NCBI RefSeq assembly: GCF_001485575.1
Contig: NZ_BCNB01000001.1
Coordinates: 186,001-250,000, forward strand
From: Haloarcula sp. CBA1127
GTDB lineage: Archaea; Halobacteriota; Halobacteria; Halobacteriales; Haloarculaceae
Reading direction: 5' to 3'
Length of the DNA stretch: 64,000 nucleotides
A program made the position numbers and the translations under genes. This document shows, in pieces, positions 35,924 through 45,843 of this stretch. The notes beneath the pieces are model-generated. The model did not search any database. It was not told where the DNA came from and saw nothing but the letters and a program-made list of their open reading frames with translations. Position 1 is the stretch's first letter; every line of letters begins with the position of its first letter.

Positions 35924-38900
35924 TCACTCAGAAACCAATTCAACCATAGAACTGAGCTCAGATTCTATCTGGGAGTATTCGGCTGGGTCCCAGTCGAATC
36001 GCTCTTCGACACCGGCATCAGTGAATCGAAGAGACGCACAGACACTGCGGCTCCGGTCGTGCTGGAGGAGCGCTAGCGCGTAGGCGAGCATCTGGGGTCG
36101 ATAGTGTTCAGCCAATCCGGCACTCGAGGCTTCTGAGAGGTCGTTCGTTTTGTAGTCGATAATACGGTAGCTGCCGGGGGTGACAAGCAATCGGTCGATA
36201 TCACCAACAATCCGCGAGTCATCAAGCCGGGCAACGACGGAATACTCATCGTAGGTCGCTTGGAGGTGTATATTGGCCTCCACGTGGTCTACAAATTCGA
36301 CTGCATCACCAGCGTGCTCGACGGCATCACGGAGGTCTGTTTCCGTCGGTTCTTCGCCGGCCATCCGGCTGAGGCGCCGGATCAGTGTCGGCCACTCGTC
36401 TCTCGGTGGGCGGAGTTCGGTGAGTCGGTGGACGATGGTTCCAAACGTCGTCGGGCTCAGGCCGGCCGACTCCTCGCCACTCGTGTGACTATGACTCTCC
36501 CCGGATGCGTCCGCTACCGCCGTTACCAGCGTCGTCGCAGCGATTCGTTTCGCCGAAGCCAGCGTCTGCGGCAAGGGAAGCGATATCTCTGGCTCCGGGT
36601 TTTCGATGTCCTCGTCAGGGCCCCAGTCGACCGGACGCGGGGGTTTGCGAACCGTATAGCTGGCCTCCCCGATCTGTCCACGCGCCTGCCCCTCTCGGCT
36701 CGCTCGACGGAGGAGGTCCTCAGTGAGAAGCGACGGTTGAAGCCAGTCTCGCCACCGAGTTGCATCGTCGAAGGCAGGGGGCTCTTCGAGTTCAATGGTC
36801 CCGGCATCGTCAACGGTGATCTCGTGAGTTCCACAGAGCAGGAGGTGGTCCCGCGTTCGTGTACACGCAACGTAGAGGAGTCGTTTCGATTCCGCTCGCT
36901 CCTGCGGACGGGACTGTCGATCGGCGTACTCGTGGACGGCCGTCTTCTCGATCGAGAACGCATCGCCCGGATTCGGCCCACCGACCGCCGGGACAGGGGG
37001 CGTGGTATCAGTACCCGAAACGAGTTGAACGTAGCCGTGGTCGTCGATAGAGCGACCGAAGTTGAGGTCACTTCCGAGGTCGGGGACGGTGACGATCGGG
37101 AACTCCAACCCCTTCGCAGAATGAATCGTCATAATGCGGACACCCTCGGCGTCACCCGGAATGTCTGCCTCCCCCTCGCGGGGATCGATTTCGGCTTGGC
37201 GGTCGATCCGGTGAAGCAACCCCGCAGCGGTATGAACCCCGTTCTCGCTCCAGGTTCGGACCTGGTCACGGAACTTTTCGACGTTTGCGACGGCCTGCTG
37301 ACCGCGTTCGTCAGCACTCACGCTCGCCAGATACCCCGTGTCGTCGATCACCCGGGACAACAGACGGTTCCACGGGAGGACGCCATCCGAGGATGGCGTC
37401 GCGCAGCCGCTGAGGGTCCGCCACGTCGAAAGGAGGTCGAACGCGTCCGACAGCTGCGGATCGTCCGTCTCGGCGAGTGCGTCCCACACTGAATCAGCCT
37501 CTGCGACCGCCGGCGCGAGGCGATCATCTGCGAATCCGAACAGCGGCGACCGAAGCACTCCGTAGAGGGAGATGTCGTCCTGTGGGTCACCGAGTACCCG
37601 AAGCAGGTTCGTGAGCGTCTGGACCTCGGGCGTATCGTAGAACCCGGCGCCACCGACGACAGTGTAGGGAATGTCGTACTCCTCGAGCGCGCGCTGATAC
37701 CGGTCGAGATGGGTTCGCCGGCGGAGGAGGATTGCCGTGTCGTCCGGCGTAGCGGCCCGATGAACACCCGTGTCGGGGTCTTGGACTTCTGGCGGGTCAT
37801 TGAACAGATGGGTCAGTCGAGCAGCGAGCGCTCGCGCCTCGGCCTCGATGGTGTGGTCAAGCGCGCCTTCGGCGACCGGGTGGTCGTCACCGAAGAGTTC
37901 TGCCGCCGTGTCGGCATCGTCGGGGACAGCGAGATACTCCACGCTGCCGCTCAGTCCCTCGATGTCTTCGACACGGTCGCGCTGCGTGGTCAACTCCTGC
38001 GGTGGCGCTTCGTACGGTTCGTGGCTATCACCTTCTGCTTGGAACAGGGACTCGAAGAGCTCGTTCAGGAACGATAGCGGCTCGTTCAGTGTCCGGAAGT
38101 TCCCGGAGAGTTCGAGCGCCGTCGGACTCTCGGCCTCGCTGTCAGGGACATCGTCGACACCACGGGCTTCGTTGACGGCCTGAAGTTCTGCTCTCGCTGT
38201 TCCGAATGTCGTCACGTCGGCCCCACGGAATCCGTAGATGCTCTGTTTCTCGTCGCCGACCAGGAAGACGTTCGACGCCGCCCCCTCCTCGACACCCGTG
38301 AGGAGCTTGACTAACTCCCACTGGCGCGGGTCCGTGTCCTGGAACTCGTCGACCATCACAGCCGCAAACTGTTCTTGAAGCCGCTCCGTGACGGCATCGT
38401 TGGTTCGCAGGAACTGGAGCGTCGTCTCGATCACATCAGGAAAGTCGAGCGTATCGCGGCGGTCCTTTTCGGCAGTGTAGACTGCGAGGATATCGTCGAA
38501 GACCCGCATCAGGGCGAGCGCGTAGTGAGCGCTATTCGCTTCCAGTTCCCCCGGCGTCGTCTCGACTGCATCCGCGTGCGGTTCGACGGCCGCGATGACC
38601 GCGTCGATAGCGTCCTTCAGGTCGTCGTAGACATCACCGTACTCATCCCAATCGTCCCGGTCACCGACGACGTACCCCGAACTGCTGTACAGGCCACCGT
38701 TCTTCTTCTCACAGGCCTCGTACAGCTCGAGGATTGCGCGCTGACAGTCGCGGGGATCGCTTCCCTCGGGGCCGTCGGGGAGTGTCGTCGCAACCTCGGT
38801 GAGGGTCCGGTAGGCCCGAAGGCCGTCCTCGTCGGCGATAGCGCCCTCGCGGTCGACGCGGCCCGCGACCGTGTGTAGCTGTTCCAGGAGCCCCTCCGCA

Positions 38901-39562
38901 TACAGCGTCTGTCGAGCGTCGGCAACGTCGAGGTCACAGACGACCTCCCAACAGACATCGACGTAGTCGTCGACGTCGGCACCACGCCATTCATCGAGGA
39001 CGGCTTCGCTCTGTGGGCGTTCGTCAAGTAGCCCTGCGAGGATGTCGACCAACTGGTCGCGACCCCAGAGCTGAGCGAGAAGGGCGACATCCTCATCGTC
39101 CTGATTGCGTTCGAGGAACTCGGTCACGACTTCGCGCTGGAGTGTCGCGGCCCCGTCTTCGTCGAGCACGTCGAAGCCGAGTGGGACCGGGGCCTCGACG
39201 GCCCGTTCTCGCAAGAGCCGCGCACAGAACGCGTGAATGGTGTGGACGTAGCCATCTTCGAGGTCGTCGAGGACGTTTCGCCAGCGGTTGTAGGCTTCTG
39301 GTGAGTCGACAGCATTGAGCCGGTCGTACACCTCCTCCCGAACGCGCTCGGTCAGTTCGGCAGCAGCCTTTCGCGTGAAGGTGATCGTGACGATGTTCTC
39401 CGGCGTGAGCGACGGGTTTTCGGCCAGTATCGTCACGTATCGCTCGGTGAGTGTTGTCGTCTTCCCCGTCCCGGCACCGGCAGTGATCGCGACGTTCCGG
39501 CCCTGGATGAGCGCGTCCTCCTGTTCCTCCGTGAGCTGAATCTCCGCGGGGTCCTCAGTCAT
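35924..39562 (-). CDS. addA: AddA-type UvrD/RecB-like helicase-nuclease
   Basis: This 1212-residue protein combines a superfamily 1 helicase with a C-terminal nuclease. Walker A is AGAGTGKTTT at about 28-37, with further SF1A motifs NIVTITFTRKAAAEL, VDEFQDTDPRQW, FLVGDEKQSIYGFRGAD and VRIMTIHSAKGLEFPIV. The C-terminal PD-(D/E)XK region shows the spaced acidic residue in GDIDRLL and DYKTN. This is the AddA/RecB layout, which unwinds and cuts DNA ends. It overlaps the upstream AddB-like gene by 8 bases, so a two-subunit enzyme is expected. It closes the minus-strand block of BREX-type genes. It could serve general recombination or the destruction of phage ends; linkage favours defence. Confidence 0.88.
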   Translation of the reverse strand: MTEDPAEIQLTEEQEDALIQGRNVAITAGAGTGKTTTLTERYVTILAENPSLTPENIVTITFTRKAAAELTERVREEVYDRLNAVDSPEAYNRWRNVLDDLEDGYVHTIHAFCARLLRERAVEAPVPLGFDVLDEDGAATLQREVVTEFLERNQDDEDVALLAQLWGRDQLVDILAGLLDERPQSEAVLDEWRGADVDDYVDVCWEVVCDLDVADARQTLYAEGLLEQLHTVAGRVDREGAIADEDGLRAYRTLTEVATTLPDGPEGSDPRDCQRAILELYEACEKKNGGLYSSSGYVVGDRDDWDEYGDVYDDLKDAIDAVIAAVEPHADAVETTPGELEANSAHYALALMRVFDDILAVYTAEKDRRDTLDFPDVIETTLQFLRTNDAVTERLQEQFAAVMVDEFQDTDPRQWELVKLLTGVEEGAASNVFLVGDEKQSIYGFRGADVTTFGTARAELQAVNEARGVDDVPDSEAESPTALELSGNFRTLNEPLSFLNELFESLFQAEGDSHEPYEAPPQELTTQRDRVEDIEGLSGSVEYLAVPDDADTAAELFGDDHPVAEGALDHTIEAEARALAARLTHLFNDPPEVQDPDTGVHRAATPDDTAILLRRRTHLDRYQRALEEYDIPYTVVGGAGFYDTPEVQTLTNLLRVLGDPQDDISLYGVLRSPLFGFADDRLAPAVAEADSVWDALAETDDPQLSDAFDLLSTWRTLSGCATPSSDGVLPWNRLLSRVIDDTGYLASVSADERGQQAVANVEKFRDQVRTWSENGVHTAAGLLHRIDRQAEIDPREGEADIPGDAEGVRIMTIHSAKGLEFPIVTVPDLGSDLNFGRSIDDHGYVQLVSGTDTTPPVPAVGGPNPGDAFSIEKTAVHEYADRQSRPQERAESKRLLYVACTRTRDHLLLCGTHEITVDDAGTIELEEPPAFDDATRWRDWLQPSLLTEDLLRRASREGQARGQIGEASYTVRKPPRPVDWGPDEDIENPEPEISLPLPQTLASAKRIAATTLVTAVADASGESHSHTSGEESAGLSPTTFGTIVHRLTELRPPRDEWPTLIRRLSRMAGEEPTETDLRDAVEHAGDAVEFVDHVEANIHLQATYDEYSVVARLDDSRIVGDIDRLLVTPGSYRIIDYKTNDLSEASSAGLAEHYRPQMLAYALALLQHDRSRSVCASLRFTDAGVEERFDWDPAEYSQIESELSSMVELVSE

Positions 39563-42500
39563 CGCTCATCACCGCCTCGATGTCCCCGTCGTCGCGAACA
39601 CGGAGTGGAACGTACGCAGCGTTGTCATCGTGAACCTCGTCGACGAACTCCCGTTTGCGGTGATGCCGGACATCGCACGCTCGTCGGTAGTCACAGTATC
39701 GGCAGTTCGCACCACGGGCCGACAGGAGCGTTGTATGGAATCGTCCGTTGGCGATCGCCTCGTCGATCTGGCCCAGCCACTCCGGAACGACATCATTCAG
39801 GAAGCGACGAAGTTCGACCTCTGAATCGAACTTCGATTCGATACCGCGTGGAACCTTGAGGTCGTTGGGAGGTCGCACTTGGTAGTACGTCGCTGAAAGC
39901 GCCCCCTGCTCGAACAGATCACCGTCGACGACTTGGGCGGCAGCGAGCAGATAGATGGGGAGCTGGAACTTCGTGCCGCCGGTCGTCTTCGTCATATACG
40001 GTGCCCGCCCAGTCTTGTAGTCGTACAGCGTAAGCCTCGGTTGCTCGCCGTCCCGACTCACGTCGACGCGGTCGATGTACCCGCGAATCGAGACAGTCGA
40101 GCCGTCCGGCCGTCCAACCGTGAACGGACCAGCGTCCGAGTCGGGAAGTCCCTCGCCGAACGGGGCTTCGAACAGGTGTGGGCGAGCGACGCCGTCCCGC
40201 GAGAGTTCGTTGTCGAGGAACGTGGCGAACAATCCTCGCTCCGGCGCGTTGTGGGGTTTGCTCCCGGCCTCGTACGGGGCGCTCCCATCGTCAGTGAGGC
40301 CCGCGAATAGCTCCGCCTTCCACCGTTCGTAGAACAGCCCGTCGTACTCGAAGTCAGCATCCCGGAGTTCCTCGACGGCAATCTCGCGAAGGTGCGTCGC
40401 TAGGTCGTTTCGATCGAACTCGGCGAGATCGACGCCATCCTCGGTCTCGCCCTGTAGATCCGCAAAGAACCGTTCGAGGACGCCGTGAACGTACGACCCG
40501 GCTTCGAGGGGAGTAGGGACGACTTCAACATCATCGGGATCATCGATTCCGAGCACTTCGTCAGCGTAGAACTTGAACCCACACTCGACGTATCGCTCGA
40601 TTCGGCTCGCGCTGTAGGGTTCCCGTTCCGACGGAGGGTAGACCGCATCGACTGTCTCGGGTTCTAAGACGCCGTCGTGTTCGGAGAGGCCAGCCGTGCT
40701 CCTATTGTCCGCACAGTGGAGTCCTCGGTCAGTGCGCTTGGTCTGCTCGGGGGAGAGGTCACCTCGGTCGCCGGCGCGGCTGACTGCCGCACGCCGGTCG
40801 GCCGTTGCAGCGACGTGCCGCTGGAGGTCTTCGCGGGAACCCACGCGGTCGTCGACGCCGTCTTCGGGGTCGATGCCGGTCACGCGCTGGAGTTCGTCGA
40901 GGACCGGCGACCGGACGACGGCGGATTCGTCGTCGCCCGTCTCCGGTGTGGTGATCGTGAGTTCGTCGACGTTCGCGAGCAGCGTCGCGAAGAGATAGCG
41001 GCCACGGAGGCGCTCGTCGCCGGTGTCGAACCGCGGATGGGCGTCGGTCATCTCCTCGAAGAAGGCCGGTCGCTCCGGCGTCACCGGGAAGTGCTCGCTC
41101 GTCAGTCCCACGAAGAACACCTTCTCGAACGACCGCATCCGGGCGTCGAGCAACCCCATCACTTCGACGTGGCCGCCAGCAGCGCGTTGCGGAACCCGGA
41201 TCGGCACGCCGTCGAACGCACGGGTGAACAGTGCCAGCGGAGAGAGATCACTATTGACCGCTGCCAGCGATTCGAACGAGGAGAGAACCTCGTCCACGAG
41301 GTCGTAGGCCCGCTGTTCGACGGCTTGCTCGGCGCCGCTGGCGTAGTCCTCCGTCGCCGCCTCCAAGTTGAAGCGGTCGTCCATCAGCCGTCGAAGCGTC
41401 TCGGTTGCGTCCTCGATGTCCTCCGTTCGAAGCGTCTCCAGCGTGGCCAGCAGATCCTCGACCAGCGCCGTCGCCTGGTCGTCGATATCGTCGAGCAGGG
41501 GCGACACAGAAACGGTGTCGCGCCGGCGAGCAGCTGCCGTGACCGCGTTGGCTTGGTGGGTGTCGACGACGTCGACCAGCGGATTCGCCAACAAGGATGT
41601 GAGGTCTTCAGCACGCGGCTCAGGTTCGGCCAGGTTCAGCAGATCGTGAACGACGCTCCCGGTAAACGTCCGGTTCAGCTGTGAGGCGGCTGTCGTGACG
41701 TGGGGAATGTCGAACGTATCGAACGTGTCCTCGACGTACCCCGAATAGGCCTCGGTCCCGGGGACGACGACGGCTAGGTCGTCGGGGTCGCGACCATTGG
41801 CCAACTCAGTCCGGAGCTCGCGAGCGACGAAGCGAATCTCGCGCTCGGGCGTCGGGAGTTCCCGCCACCGGAGACCGTCTGGAACAGGGACGGTGTCGGG
41901 ATCTGGGCGGTAGAGTGACTCGGTGATCGTACCGAAGGCCCGCCCGGACCCGCCGACGGGCTCGATATCCACTCTCTCAAAGTCGAGTGCTTCATAGACC
42001 TCTAGGGCGTCTTGCGCCACGGCATCGACTCCGTTCCGACCATCCTGGTGCAACGGCAGCAGCGCAATCACCGGGAGTTCGTCGACGATGCGTTCGATGA
42101 GGCGGCGTTCGACGGGACGGAACTCGTGATACCCCGATAAGATGACGATGTCCAGTTCCGGAGAGAGGGCCGAGAGTGACTTCTCTGTCGTCGCGACGGC
42201 GTCGAACATCTCCCCTCGGGTACAGACCCACTCGTCGACGGAGTCGGCGTGGAGATCCTGATAGTGGCGGTATGCGTCGATAGTGGCTGTCGCGATACGG
42301 TCATCGAGCACGGAGCCCTCGAACTCTGCCGCCAGTGCGTCGGCAGTCCCGATGCCGGCGTCATCGAAGAGTGAAAAACGACTGCTGAACGCATCAGCGA
42401 GGGCGGCTGAGGCGGGTTCACCAGCGAGAGCGCTATCTGTTTCGGCGGTCGTTCTGTCGAGCGCGTACTCCGCAAGCCGGCGGTTCAACTGTCCGGAGAG

Positions 42501-42743
42501 TGGTTGGACCGGACCGTGAAGGTGCTCGTACCACTCACGAACCACTGCATCGAGCGTCTCGGCGCGAAGACAGAGCGGGTCGTATGTCGTGGCCCAATTG
42601 TCCGCAACTTCACTTCTACGAGCGTCATTCCGCGTTATATACAGGACGGAGCCAAGAAGGTCAGCACCCATCTGGTCGGCCCGTTCAAAAGCAGCTTGTT
42701 CCAAACGTGAATGTTGGGGACCAGTTAGAAGCGTATTGTGCAT
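39555..42743 (-). CDS. addB: AddB-type iron-sulfur nuclease subunit
   Basis: This 1062-residue protein is the expected partner of the AddA-like helicase. The N-terminal region resembles an inactive helicase: the P-loop position reads LTGPQHSRLEQ, without a GKT. The C-terminal third is a PD-(D/E)XK nuclease with IRGYIDRVD and LTLYDYKTGRAP. A cysteine at about residue 717 (RYVECGFKF) and three in NCRYCDYRRAC (about 1014-1023) match the four-cysteine iron-sulfur staple of AddB and Cas4 nucleases. The gene starts about 100 bases after the SNF2 helicase ends. A GAATAGTATT stretch lies immediately before ATG but is too near to be its TATA box, so the operon may be read through from upstream. Confidence 0.83.
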   Translation of the reverse strand: MHNTLLTGPQHSRLEQAAFERADQMGADLLGSVLYITRNDARRSEVADNWATTYDPLCLRAETLDAVVREWYEHLHGPVQPLSGQLNRRLAEYALDRTTAETDSALAGEPASAALADAFSSRFSLFDDAGIGTADALAAEFEGSVLDDRIATATIDAYRHYQDLHADSVDEWVCTRGEMFDAVATTEKSLSALSPELDIVILSGYHEFRPVERRLIERIVDELPVIALLPLHQDGRNGVDAVAQDALEVYEALDFERVDIEPVGGSGRAFGTITESLYRPDPDTVPVPDGLRWRELPTPEREIRFVARELRTELANGRDPDDLAVVVPGTEAYSGYVEDTFDTFDIPHVTTAASQLNRTFTGSVVHDLLNLAEPEPRAEDLTSLLANPLVDVVDTHQANAVTAAARRRDTVSVSPLLDDIDDQATALVEDLLATLETLRTEDIEDATETLRRLMDDRFNLEAATEDYASGAEQAVEQRAYDLVDEVLSSFESLAAVNSDLSPLALFTRAFDGVPIRVPQRAAGGHVEVMGLLDARMRSFEKVFFVGLTSEHFPVTPERPAFFEEMTDAHPRFDTGDERLRGRYLFATLLANVDELTITTPETGDDESAVVRSPVLDELQRVTGIDPEDGVDDRVGSREDLQRHVAATADRRAAVSRAGDRGDLSPEQTKRTDRGLHCADNRSTAGLSEHDGVLEPETVDAVYPPSEREPYSASRIERYVECGFKFYADEVLGIDDPDDVEVVPTPLEAGSYVHGVLERFFADLQGETEDGVDLAEFDRNDLATHLREIAVEELRDADFEYDGLFYERWKAELFAGLTDDGSAPYEAGSKPHNAPERGLFATFLDNELSRDGVARPHLFEAPFGEGLPDSDAGPFTVGRPDGSTVSIRGYIDRVDVSRDGEQPRLTLYDYKTGRAPYMTKTTGGTKFQLPIYLLAAAQVVDGDLFEQGALSATYYQVRPPNDLKVPRGIESKFDSEVELRRFLNDVVPEWLGQIDEAIANGRFHTTLLSARGANCRYCDYRRACDVRHHRKREFVDEVHDDNAAYVPLRVRDDGDIEAVMSDD

Positions 42744-42845
42744 CGAATACTATTCAACAAGAGTTTCGGCTTACTTCACTTTTGCCGAGACAATCTCGTC
42801 AGCCGATAGGTATCTCGGCCACTTTAGCTACAGTCCCCACTCAAT

Positions 42846-45761
42846 TCAGAGTGGAAGCGTCAAACAGTAGTTCTCAACCTCGGGCGCAAGGGAGATGATC
42901 TGCTCTCGACGTCGGAGTTCTTCGCGACGGGTTTCGATTCTGTCCTCGAGCTGTTCGAGACGCTCCTGTTGGCCACGGATTGCGATATCCATGTCCGAGC
43001 CGGCGTCGGCTTTGCGCTCGTACTCCTCAATGAAGGACTCGATCCGTTCTCGTTCCGCCTGTGCGTACGCCTCGAGATTCTCCAGCTCCCGAGCGGTCTC
43101 CTCGTGACGCTTCTCCTGAAGATGGTTCTTGATCTCGTTGACCCGCACGCTCACATAGCGATCGGCAGCCGTCCGTAAGTCGGACTGAGTGTCGAGAACC
43201 GTCCGAAGGTCGTCGGCGTCGGGCTTTGCTGCTACCGAGTTGCCCTCGACCACACGCTCACCGAGCGCCTGTTGGGCGTCCTCTTGCGCAGCATCGACGA
43301 AGACGGGGATGGTCTCCTCACGAATCACGTCGCCGGTGCCGTCCTCGAACGCTACGCGATAGTTATAGGTAATTCCCGGCGTGTCGATGAACGGAAGAAG
43401 TTTGAGTCCGACTTCACCGCGCTCGTCCTCCAACACGCGTGCCATGAGCCGTTGCAGGACGTCCGTATCGGGTGCGAGATAGGTGATGTCCTCGTGATCC
43501 ATCGCGAAGTCGCGGTCGAACGTGAACGGGCCGAAGGTCGCGTCTTGGCCGGGCGAATTGATCCCGTCCGGTAGCTCGGCTTGATAGAGGTTGGTGCCGC
43601 GCTTCTCGAATTCTCCGCCGAAGGCTTCGACTGCTCGTTCGAAGAACTCGCGGATGTCTCCCTCGCTTCCGTAGACGTCCTCTGACTCGTCGACGACCTG
43701 CTGTATCTGCCGGCGGCTCTCCGCGTCGAAGGTGCTCGTATCGACGAGGCTCCGCTCGTACCACTCCTCGAGCGTTCGCTGACGCTCCTCGATCATCTCC
43801 TCGAGTTCCGCTTTGGTCGCACTCGGCGGTTCGTCGTTCTCAATGGACTCCATGATGAGTGAGTCCACGTCGATGTCGTCGAGGATGCCAAGCACGTCCG
43901 CTGTGTTTCCGAGCTGAGACCGGATCTCCTCGACCTTGGTTTGGAGCATCTCGAAGATCTCACTCTCGCGGGTGTCGTCGAAGAGGAAGTTCCAGACCTT
44001 GACCTCCTCTTCCTGTCCGTAGCGATGGATGCGTCCGATCCGCTGTTCGAGGCGGTTCGGGTTCCACGGAAGCTCGTAGTTAGCCATGATGTGACAGCTG
44101 TGCTGGAGGTCGATCCCCTCACTCGCTGCATCGGTTGCGAACAGGAGTCGTGACTGGCCGTGATTGAATTCGTCTTCGATCCGGGTCCGTTCGTCTTTGT
44201 CAACGTCGCCGTGAATCACGAGAATCTCGTCGGCCCACGGCTCGTCTTGCACGAATTCGAGAAGGTAGTCCAGCGTATCGCGGTATTCCGTGAACAACAG
44301 GAGTTTTTCCTCCGGTTGCTCCTCGAGGAGTTGGGAGATGAACCGTCTGACTTTCTGAGCCTTGGAGTCGATCGGTAAATCCTCCGCCAGCGAGACGAGG
44401 TCGCGGAGGGTATCGATCTCTTCTTGGAGCTGTTCGTCGGTGCTGGTGACGGTCAGACCGGCGATTTCGTCTTCCGCGTGCTGCTTGTCGTCCTCGTCTA
44501 GGTCCTCGCCATCGAGGTAGGCTCGTGCTTCCTCGGACAGACCGTCCGTTTCCGCCTCCTCGTCGAGGAGGTCGTCCAGTCGTCGACGGAGCGTCGCGTG
44601 AATCGCGCCGACGCTGCTCACCAGCCGTTTCTGCATGAGCGCCATCGCGAACCCGACTGCGGGTTCGTTCAGCTTCTCCGAGCGGTTGTAGACGTTTTTG
44701 ACGTAGTCGGTGACCGCCCGGTAGAACTGCCGCTCGTCGTGCGTCATCGAAACCGAGACCGAGTTGACCTCCCGGTCTGGAAAGACACGTTCACCGTCCT
44801 CGTCGTAGATGTCGGTCTTCCCGCGACGGATCATTACGCGGTCGACTGTCTCCTGTGAGAGTTCCTGGTTTTCGGCGACGAGGAACGGGTCGATGTACTC
44901 CACGAGCGAGCGGAACGCCTCGCCCTTCCCGTCGTGTGGCGTCGCGCTGAGAAGCAGCAGCGAGTCGGAGTTCCCCGTGACGGTATCAATCATCCGTGCC
45001 GTCTTGCTCGGTGACTCTCCCCGCTTTGCAGCCTTGTGTGCCTCGTCGACCACGACAACGTCCCAGAACGCGTCCCGGAGTGCAGGCCGAAACTCGTCCT
45101 GTCGCAGGAACGCCATGCTGGTGACGAGCCGTTGCTGGTCTTGGGCCCAGATGTTAGCCTCCTCGCCGAGCCGACGGCGCTCACCGTCCACCCACGCGCG
45201 GTCTGCCACGGTCAGGTCGATGTCGAAGAAGCGGTCCATATCCCGGATCCATTTCTTCTGGAGGTGGGCGGGAACGACGAACAGAACGCGGTCGGCGCGA
45301 TTCCGTGCAGCGAGTTCCTTGAGGACGAGTCCCGCCTCTATCGTTTTCCCAAGCCCGACGTCGTCACCGATAAGCGCCCGCTGCCGGAGCTTCTGCATCA
45401 CCCAGTTTACGGCGTCAAGCTGATACGGCTCCAGTCGAACGAGCGAGTTCGAGATGCTCAAGAGCTGTCCCTGTTCGTGAGCGAGTTTGAGTTTCGTCGC
45501 CTGCGTCCGGAGGTCGAACCACTGCGCTGCGACCGCATCGTGATCCGGGTGAAGGTCGTCGATTCGCTGGTTGGCCAGCTCCTCGATGCCGGACTGCTGT
45601 GGCTGAATCGCTACATCGTCGAGACAGACAGTCTTGACGCCTTCGCCGTCGATATACGCTCTCAAATATTCGATCTCGCCGACCGTCCGTGTTTTGATGA
45701 CTTCAGCCGGCGTTCCGTTGAGAAGGACTCGTTGCCCAGGCGAGAATGAAGACTCCGTCAT
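42846..45761 (-). CDS. SNF2-family helicase of the BREX locus
   Basis: This 971-residue superfamily 2 ATPase has Walker A IGDDVGLGKTIEAG (131-144), DEAH box VVDEAHKAAKRG (238-249), LLLSATPHDG, and helicase-C motifs DAASEGIDLQ and NPNRLEQRIGRIHRYGQ. An N-terminal SH3-like segment (SPGQRVLLNGTPAEVIKT) precedes the ATPase. After about residue 640 there is a long acidic, partly coiled-coil C-terminal region. It resembles both BrxHII-type helicases of BREX and DrmD of DISARM. PglX and PglZ in the same block make BREX the better fit. Motor proteins of this kind translocate on DNA and probably support phage exclusion rather than methylation. It starts 82 bases after pglX1 stops. Confidence 0.85.
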   Translation of the reverse strand: MTESSFSPGQRVLLNGTPAEVIKTRTVGEIEYLRAYIDGEGVKTVCLDDVAIQPQQSGIEELANQRIDDLHPDHDAVAAQWFDLRTQATKLKLAHEQGQLLSISNSLVRLEPYQLDAVNWVMQKLRQRALIGDDVGLGKTIEAGLVLKELAARNRADRVLFVVPAHLQKKWIRDMDRFFDIDLTVADRAWVDGERRRLGEEANIWAQDQQRLVTSMAFLRQDEFRPALRDAFWDVVVVDEAHKAAKRGESPSKTARMIDTVTGNSDSLLLLSATPHDGKGEAFRSLVEYIDPFLVAENQELSQETVDRVMIRRGKTDIYDEDGERVFPDREVNSVSVSMTHDERQFYRAVTDYVKNVYNRSEKLNEPAVGFAMALMQKRLVSSVGAIHATLRRRLDDLLDEEAETDGLSEEARAYLDGEDLDEDDKQHAEDEIAGLTVTSTDEQLQEEIDTLRDLVSLAEDLPIDSKAQKVRRFISQLLEEQPEEKLLLFTEYRDTLDYLLEFVQDEPWADEILVIHGDVDKDERTRIEDEFNHGQSRLLFATDAASEGIDLQHSCHIMANYELPWNPNRLEQRIGRIHRYGQEEEVKVWNFLFDDTRESEIFEMLQTKVEEIRSQLGNTADVLGILDDIDVDSLIMESIENDEPPSATKAELEEMIEERQRTLEEWYERSLVDTSTFDAESRRQIQQVVDESEDVYGSEGDIREFFERAVEAFGGEFEKRGTNLYQAELPDGINSPGQDATFGPFTFDRDFAMDHEDITYLAPDTDVLQRLMARVLEDERGEVGLKLLPFIDTPGITYNYRVAFEDGTGDVIREETIPVFVDAAQEDAQQALGERVVEGNSVAAKPDADDLRTVLDTQSDLRTAADRYVSVRVNEIKNHLQEKRHEETARELENLEAYAQAERERIESFIEEYERKADAGSDMDIAIRGQQERLEQLEDRIETRREELRRREQIISLAPEVENYCLTLPL

Positions 45762-45843
45762 CGAGTGCTACGTGTTCCAAAACGGCATAGACTCTTGAAC
45801 CTTGTCAGCCGGTCCCTCTGACGGCAATCGGTTCACAACTGCC

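Noticed and set aside
36260-37492. Long plus-strand open frame of 410 codons
   Set aside because: It is antisense to the AddA gene; the arginine-rich, basic composition is a GC-rich shadow of a real haloarchaeal gene. The same applies to plus-strand frames at 40677-41684, 51216-52238 and 6395-7339.
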